In this document: positions 57,698 to 64,000 of the stretch, one piece after another
Layout of the letters: each line of letters starts with the position of its first letter
How positions within the stretch are numbered: the stretch's first letter is position 1
Assembly (NCBI GenBank): GCA_033065855.1
Contig: JAVXUO010001122.1
Location: 62,001 to 126,000, forward strand
Source: Escallonia rubra
Taxonomy: Eukaryota; Streptophyta; Magnoliopsida; Escalloniales; Escalloniaceae
Direction of reading: 5' to 3'
DNA length: 64,000 nucleotides
The notes under the pieces: model-generated
Database searches by the model: none
Told to the model about the DNA's origin: nothing
Seen by the model: only the letters and a program-made list of their open reading frames with translations
Position numbers and translations under genes: made by a program

Positions 57698-59435
57698 ATG
57701 CCTAGACAACGAAAAGCTACGAGGGCTGCCAGCCAGGGCCTTATCCACACCGTACAAGAGGAGGATCACCTCGGCGAACAAGAAGGGACTAGTGCTATGC
57801 GTCTCCAAGACCAGCCACAAACTACCGCACCTGACATACAAGTTGCAGTCAACGCATCCATCCAGCAGTTTTCGCCCACTATAGCCACTCTTATGACAGC
57901 CATGGTGGAAATGGGAAAATCAATCCAAGTCTTGACTTCACAATCACCGATTTCCCAAAGCCTTAGAGCTCTGCACCCTGTGCCCATTACTCACCCCGTG
58001 TTATCCCAAGATCCAGGTTTGGCCCCTCCTGCTCATATCCAACCTTCAAGGCCTGGGCTAGTTTTGGACACTGCTCAAGCCCCAGTGTCACGACCACCGC
58101 TGCCTTGGTCCTCCGGGCCCTCGACAGTAGGACTCGCGGCACCTCAGCCCCCGGCGCCACGCATTGCCCTTGGTTGAAGCACTTCGGAGACTCACGAATC
58201 AATTGAGATGGAGCCTAACCCGAACATAACTAGTCGAAACCTAAACACAAGTCATTCCCCCGGCTTACTCCAGTCGACCTTTCCTGACGACCGGCCTCCA
58301 GCAGCTGACACTACCCATGTACAAACCATGCCCCAACAAGTTGCTCACCACCACCAACCCCTCTCTACCATCGTCATCCCCTCAATGCCTCAGGTTGTAC
58401 CGTCTGGGGGCTCTGGTGCTCGAATCATCACGACAGGGCACAAGCCCTCACATGCGTCGTACGTCACCAAGCATGACCTTGATGCCCTCCTTCACCGTCT
58501 CAAGCAGTCATCCTTACCCCACTCCCCCTCTAAGCTGTCAGGCCATGCTCCCTACTCTGGCTGCCTCGCTACCAAGCCTTACCCCGTCAAGTACAAGCAA
58601 CCGTCCTTCACAATGTTCAACGGCAAAGAAGGCAATGCCCGCGAGCATCTCACCCATTTTGCTGGCTCCCTCGAGCACTACGGGGAAGACGACACTTTGA
58701 AGCTTCGGGAATTTCACAAGTCCCTGACTGGCCTCGCCTACTCTTGGTATCATCAGATTCCTGACAGTACTATCCACTCATGGTCCGACATGGTCCAGCT
58801 CTTCCTTGACAAGTTTCACTATGAGACGGAACGTGTGACCATCGTTGACATTGCCGGGATCCGCCAGAATCCCGGGGAAGACCTCAACACCTATGTTACG
58901 CGATTTCATCACAAATGCTTGGAGTGCACTGACTTCAGCAAAGATGAAACCCTTGTACCCATTTGCATCAAGAACATGAAGGACACCTACAGGGTCTACC
59001 TTGAAAACCTCCAGCTTCGGTCTTGGAGACATCTCAAGGAGGCTGCACGACGCACCTATGACTCGGTCGGTCCGTCAAAGACTCCAAAGCCCCAACCTCA
59101 TATTGCCTTGGCCACGACGACGGAAGCAGCTAGTAACGACGACAACAACCGCAAGCGTCAGTCCCAAGGAAGGGACGGGCGTCCTGACAAGAGGGCAGCC
59201 GATGCCTGCCCCGGAATACCCGTGTGACTTGAAGACTGTTAGAGATCTCCTTGAGACATGGATCGACGACAATGCCATAACCCTGCCCAATGTCGACAAT
59301 GAACCTACCCCAGAAGACTTAGCCCATCACAACTACTGCCCCTATCATCGGAAGGTCGGTCATGGCCTCAAGTGGTGTAGGGGCCTCAAGTTTGTCTTCG
59401 CTGACAAGATTGCGTCCGGAGAGCTCAAACTCTAA
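57698..59435 (+). pseudogene. gag region of the gypsy-type element
   Basis: Plus-strand open stretches begin MPRQRKATRAA soon after the primer site. They contain a retrotransposon gag (PF03732-type) domain at about 58590-59060: FNGKEGNAREHLTHF, LTGLAYSWYHQIP, WSDMVQLFLDKF, NPGEDLNTYVTRF. They end with a CX2HX4HX4C-like signature (YCPYHRKVGHGLKWC) near 59335 and a stop at 59435. Gag forms the virus-like particle. The coding stretch looks broken, by about two interruptions. No protease, reverse transcriptase, RNase H or integrase follows, so the element is gag-only and would depend on others. Confidence 0.8.
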
Positions 59436-59765
59436 GTACGGGACATAAGGGCATGCCTTAGTGCATTTTCCACACTTGTAATTTTTTCGTTCATTTTGCA
59501 AGTTTCCATACCCATGTATCAAGGCATGTTGCCTATCCTTCGTTATCAATGAAGTTCCACTTTCCAGACTTAGAAAATTTTCAAGTTATATTGCTCTTGC
59601 ACAAGTCTCTTGATATCACCCTTGTTGCCATCACCCACTCCCTTGGGGGCTTCACCCCTTCCCAATCCCTTCGGTCTCACATTGCAATGACTTGGTATGT
59701 GGTGCGCGGGGTGGCTCGAGCCGCGCTACTACGGTTGCATCATCATCCTGCATTCACTTTTCTTG
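59436..59765 (+). other. gypsy internal region after gag, no gene
   Basis: Immediately downstream of gag. It carries 'cttgggggcttcacc' near 59641 and 'gtggtgcgcggggtggctcgag' near 59699, words that recur near 60420 and 61850/62058. No coding domain. Confidence 0.5.
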
Positions 59766-60180
59766 ACACTTAGAAAAATTTTCATTTTTTTCGCAACCGG
59801 TCATCGATGATCATCCTCAGTGGTCTTCCTCGGCATCCTTGTCTCAGCACAACCCTTAGAAAAAATTTCATTTTTTTCGCAACCGGTCATCGATGATCAT
59901 CCTCAGTGGTCTTCCTCGGCATCCTTGTCTCAGCACAACACTTAGAAAAAATTTCACCGGTCATCGATGATCATCCTCAGTGGTCTCCCTCGGCATCCTT
60001 GTCTCAGCCCAACACTTAGAAAAAATTTCATTTTTTTCGCAACCGGTCATCGATGATCATCCTCAGTGGTCTCCCTCGGCATCCTTGTCTCAGCCCAACA
60101 CTTAGAAAAATTTTCATTTTTTTCGCAACCGGTCATCAATGATCATCCTCAGCGGCCTCCCTTAGCATCCTTGCCCGAGC
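59766..60180 (+). repeat. ~86-bp tandem array downstream of gag
   Basis: Five units share 'cgcaaccggtcatcgatgatcatcctcagtgg', 'cctcggcatccttgtctcag' and 'acttagaaaaaatttcat'. Starts are near 59793, 59879, 59955 (shorter), 60038 and 60124. The copies are nearly identical, so amplification is recent. Confidence 0.93.
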
Positions 60181-62217
60181 TAAAAAAAAAAAAATTCAAC
60201 ACGTAGAAAAAATTTCAAGTTTTTCATCTTCCCACATGCTCCCCACATTCATGCTCTCATCACTCTCCCTCTCACACTTTCCTCTCCTCCCTCACCATCC
60301 AACACCCCATCACCCTTTCCCCACTTCATAAACAACTTTTCTCTTTCTCATGGAAAAGCTTCATTCTTCTCCCATCCCATTTTCTCTCACTCTCATCTTG
60401 CACTTTGTGAAAATATTCTTGGGGGCTCCCTCTTTAGGGCTGTCAAAAAAAAAAATTTATTATTATTATTATTTGAATTTCAAAAAAAAACTGACCTAAC
60501 TCTACCCGCGAACCCGAACCGACCCGCGCGCCCCGACCCGCACCCATTCTCTCTTAGTGCTGAGACCGACCCGACCCTACCCGAAACCCGACTCGCGCCT
60601 TTCTTCTCTCTCCCAAACCCTAATTTTCTAAACCCTAATCTTTTCCCCATCTCTTTCTCTTCTCTTCATGCGCCGCCCAGCCCCCTTGCGGCGCCGCCAA
60701 GCACTTCAGCCTCCTACCGCGCCTTTCCCTTCCGCCGCCGACGACCCTCGGCCTCGCCCCCACCTCCCTCTCTCCTCCCTTCTCTCCCCCGTCCCTCCTC
60801 CCCCCTCGGCCTCGACCTCGCGCCGCGGCACCCCGCCGCCGCTGCCGCCCCCTTCTTCTTTCTTCCTTTCCCCTTCCTTCCTCCCTCCTCCCCCGCCCCC
60901 CTTCGGCCTCGGCCTCCCCACCCCCTCCCCTACGCCGACGTCGCCCCCATTTCCCCTTCTTCCCCCTCCCTCCCCTCCCCCTTCGGCCTCGGCCATCCCT
61001 CCCCCTTCGGCCTCGGCCATCCCTCCCCCTACCCCCTCGGCCTCGGCCCTCCCCCTCCCTTCCCCTTTCCTCTCTCCCCTCCTCCTTCCTCCCCCCCCCC
61101 TCACCCCCTTCGGCCTCGGCCATCCCTCCCCCTACCCCCTCGGCCTCGGCCCTCCCCCTCCCTTCCTCTTTCCTCCCTCTCCCCTCCTCCTTCCTCCCCC
61201 CACCCGCGCCCCCCTCGGCCTCGGCCACCCCTCCCCCTCCCCCTTCGGCCTCGGCCCATCTCCACCCTTCCCCCTCCTCTCCCTCCTCCCACCTCCACCT
61301 CCACCTCCTTCCACCCTCGGCCTTGGCCTCCCTTCCCTTCCAACCTTCGGCCTTCATCCTCCTCCCCCTCCCTTCACCTTCGGCCACCATCAAGGCCATC
61401 CATTTCGGCCTTCCCCATACCAAGGTCATCAACCTTCCACCACCTCTCCATCTCTCATTTCCCTTCATACCCATAACTTCCTCACTTCAAGCACAACACC
61501 CAACTCCACCCCGCCATCTTCGACCTCCCCATATCCATCCAAAGGCCGACAACCAAGGCCAAGCACTTCAAAAAAAAAAAATTTTTTTTTTTGCTTGCAA
61601 CATCGATTGCCTTCCATTGCTCGCGCCCTTGCGCCCATCGTGGACTGCCCTTGCATCGCGACGCCCGACCGCGCCTTTGTCGCACCCCTCGTCCCGACGT
61701 CCCTGACATCAACGTATTTGACCGACGTGCATTGCCCGCGCCTATGCGCTCGTCGTGGACTGCCCCCGCATCGCGATGTCCGACCGCGCCCTTGTTGCGC
61801 CCCTCATGACGATGTCCCTCGACATCAACTCCCTTGGTAGGTGGTGCGCGAGATAGCTCGAACCACTTACTCCTATTCATTGTCCAATGCTCGTCGCCAG
61901 CGCCCGCGCGCCGTCTCCACGACGCTTGTCGCCCATCGCCCGGGTGACGTCTCCGCGACACTTGTCGTCCGTCGCCCGGGCGCCGTTTACATGCTCGCGC
62001 CCCTGCGCCCTATCATCGTGCCTTGGTCTCAACCCCCAAACATCCCAAGGCTTTCGTAGGTGGTGCACGAGGTGGCTCGAGCAACCTACTCTTCATCATC
62101 ACGCACTGACGACCTCAACAACGCTTCAGCCAATCAACACAAAATCTTCCTAAGTGTTTATGCGTGCAGTGCCCGCTCGGGTTGCCCCTCCGCGCACACC
62201 ACACGTAAGGGGCTTAC
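60181..62217 (+). other. gypsy internal region: pyrimidine-rich low complexity
   Basis: 60240-60660 is C/T-rich with 'acccgacccg' words. 60660-61330 is a ~90% pyrimidine minisatellite of 'ccccttcggcctcggcc-tccct' units. 61569-61591 is an A run followed by a T run. 61600-62217 resembles LTR-style 'cgcgccc-tgcgccc' sequence. Long overlapping ORFs occur on both strands only because stop codons are rare in such sequence. No pol domain. The right LTR may start somewhat before 62218, since the 61600-62217 style is LTR-like. Confidence 0.6.
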
Positions 62218-64000
62218 GTTCCCAACCTATTCTGGTCGCACCCAAAAGGCCCACTGCGGTCCCATTTTGCATGACACGCCCGCACAAGCAACATACATTT
62301 TCAACGCTCACAACCGGTCAAGGCATGCACGCTCAAGGAACGTGACCAAGCCTCATGACGCTTCGATCGTCGCACTTCGCCCGTCGCCCGTCGACGCGCC
62401 ATGACACTTGCCCAAGGAAGTTGGCCTTGGCCTCCCCCTTGGGGTCGGCCTCGGCCTTCCCCTTGGGGTCGGCCTCGGCCTCCCCATTGGGGTCGGTCTC
62501 GGCCTCCCCTTGAGGTTGGCCTTGCCCTTCCCCGAAGGGTTGGCCTTTGGTCTCCATACTTAACATTTTCAATTCTCTTCAAGAGGCCTTGCATCCTCCG
62601 CGACGCCCCTCGCCCTTCGTCCGGACATCAACTCCGCGATGCCTGTCGTCCGGACGTCAACTCCGCGACCCCCGTCGCCCGTCGTCTGGACGTCAACTCC
62701 GCGACCCCCGTCGCCCGTCGTCCGGACGTCAACTCCGCGACTCCCGTCGCCCGGACACAACTCTGCGACCCCCGTCGCCCGGACACACCTCCGCGACCCC
62801 GTCGCCCGGACACAACTCTGCGACCCCCGTCGCCCGGACACAACTCCACGACCCCGTCGCCCGGACACAACTCCACGACGCTCATCGTCCGTCGCCCGGA
62901 CCTTGTGTTCGTGACCCCCGTCACCGACGTTCGAGCGTCACACTCCAACACTTCGCCGCGCCTGTGCGCCACGCCGCTAATACAGCCGTGCGCCCAGGCT
63001 CTCTGTCACACTACCGTGCCCCCGTCATTATACGCACTCTATCGCGCCCATGTGCCACCATTGACACCAACGTGCCCCCGGCACCTTACGCACTCTGTCG
63101 CGCCCATGCGCCACCATTGACACAAACATGCCCTCGGCACCTTACGCACTCCGTCACGCCCATGCGCCGCGCCATTGACATAGACGTGCTCCCGGCACCT
63201 TACTCACTTCATCGCGCCCATGCGCCACAATCATGTCATCATGCCCCCGGGCACCACACTCATTCATCACACCATGCGCACCTTGCCTTGGTCATGGAAC
63301 ATGCTTCAACCCACTCTCCGGAGTGTACATCATCCGCGGGGATAGGCGACTCCTCCGGGACACTATCTCTGCCATGGAGCTCTTCAACTCCCCTTCCGCC
63401 AGGTAGACGGCTCCTCCGGGATGCTACCTCGGCCAGTCGGGTAGACGGCTCCTCCGGGATGCTACCTTGACATGCTCCGAGTGCTCCGGCACAAGGACTC
63501 ACCCGCGGGGATAGGCGACTCCTCCGGGACACTATCTCTGCCAGGGAGCTCTTCAACTCCCCTTCCGCCAGGTAGACGGCTCCTCCGGGATGCTACCTCG
63601 GCCAGTCGGGTAGACGGCTCCTCCGGGATGCTACCTTGACTCGCTCCGAGTGCTCCGGCATAAGGACTCACCCGCGGGGATAGGCGACTCCTCCGGGACA
63701 CTATCTCTGCCAGAGAGCTCTTCAACTCCCCTTCCGCCAGGTAGACGGCTCCTCCGGGATGCTACCTTGACTCGCTCCAAGTGCTCCGGCATAAGGACTC
63801 ACCCGCAGGGATAGGCGACTCCTCCGGGACACTATCTTTGCCAGGGAGCTCTAGGTGCTCCGGCACGAAGACTCCCCTTCTGCCAGGTAGACGGCTCCTC
63901 CAGGATGCTACCTTGGCCGGCCAGGTAGACGGCTCCTCCGGGATGCTACCTCGGCCTGCGGAATAGGCGACTCCTCCGGGACACTATCTCCGTCAGGGTG
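62218..64000 (+). mobile_element. gypsy-type element, right LTR (runs off window)
   Basis: Matches the left LTR from GTTCCCAACC (62218, equal to 55014) to the end; 64000 corresponds to about 56899. The same minisatellites are present with a few units fewer. Roughly 700 bp, including the TATA box, would lie beyond the window. Confidence 0.85.

Noticed and set aside
60635-61961. Long ORFs on both strands (up to 390 codons plus, 279 codons minus)
   Set aside because: They lie in a pyrimidine/purine minisatellite where stop codons are rare. The products are P/S- or G/R/E-rich low complexity on opposite strands of the same repeat, with no domain.
1-64000. tRNA, rRNA or organelle-derived inserts
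   Set aside because: Read for typical tRNA B-box words, rRNA and plastid gene motifs; none beyond SINE-like remnants was recognised. A tRNA scan and organelle BLAST would settle this.

Overview
This window looks like nuclear DNA of a eudicot plant. It holds a canonical MIR156 hairpin, a RAV-class (AP2 + B3) transcription factor gene, a plant L1-type LINE with a DUF4283/CCHC-like ORF1, Au-like SINE remnants and several classic plant DNA-transposon signatures. Only two host genes can be supported: MIR156 at about 3.1 kb and the intronless RAV-like gene at 19.8-21.0 kb. Almost everything else is transposon-derived or tandemly repeated. The species cannot be named from the sequence.

Layout: 1-1.2 kb, degraded copia-type LTR (minus strand). 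2.8-3.2 kb, TATA box and MIR156 stem-loop. 4.6-12.5 kb, nested tandem duplications: an older 1.0-kb doubling, then a younger 3.9-kb doubling that carries a CACTA-like element. A Mutator-like insertion with a 9-bp target duplication is present only in the first 3.9-kb copy. 12.5-19.3 kb, gene-poor DNA with two SINE remnants. 19.8-21.0 kb, the RAV-like gene. 21.7-30.3 kb, degraded repeats: two minisatellite arrays and, between them, a 1.45-kb element with long terminal inverted repeats built from a 23-bp palindrome.

30.35-41 kb is an array of about 775-bp units split by a 7.6-kb LINE whose target-site duplication is still visible. 41.6-45.9 kb is another set of tandem copies, including a triplication of 790 bp inside and around a Harbinger-like element. 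47.4-48.9 kb is a second long-TIR element. 49.4-52.5 kb is a hAT-like element with an 8-bp target duplication, itself split by a solo gypsy-type LTR with a 5-bp duplication. 53.25-54.56 kb is a copia-type LTR related to the one at the left edge.

From 55.0 kb to the right edge the DNA becomes very GC-rich. This is a gypsy-type LTR element with gag but no visible pol. Its two LTRs are closely similar (the right one runs off the window) and full of minisatellites.

The two host genes do not form an operon-like unit. MIR156 represses SPL factors, and some RAV proteins (TEM class) also act in juvenile-to-adult timing, so their closeness is noted as an inference only. No clearly novel biological system was found. 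The most informative features are the MIR156 locus, the ordered nesting of elements with readable target duplications, the palindrome-based TIR element, and the gag-only minisatellite-rich LTR element.
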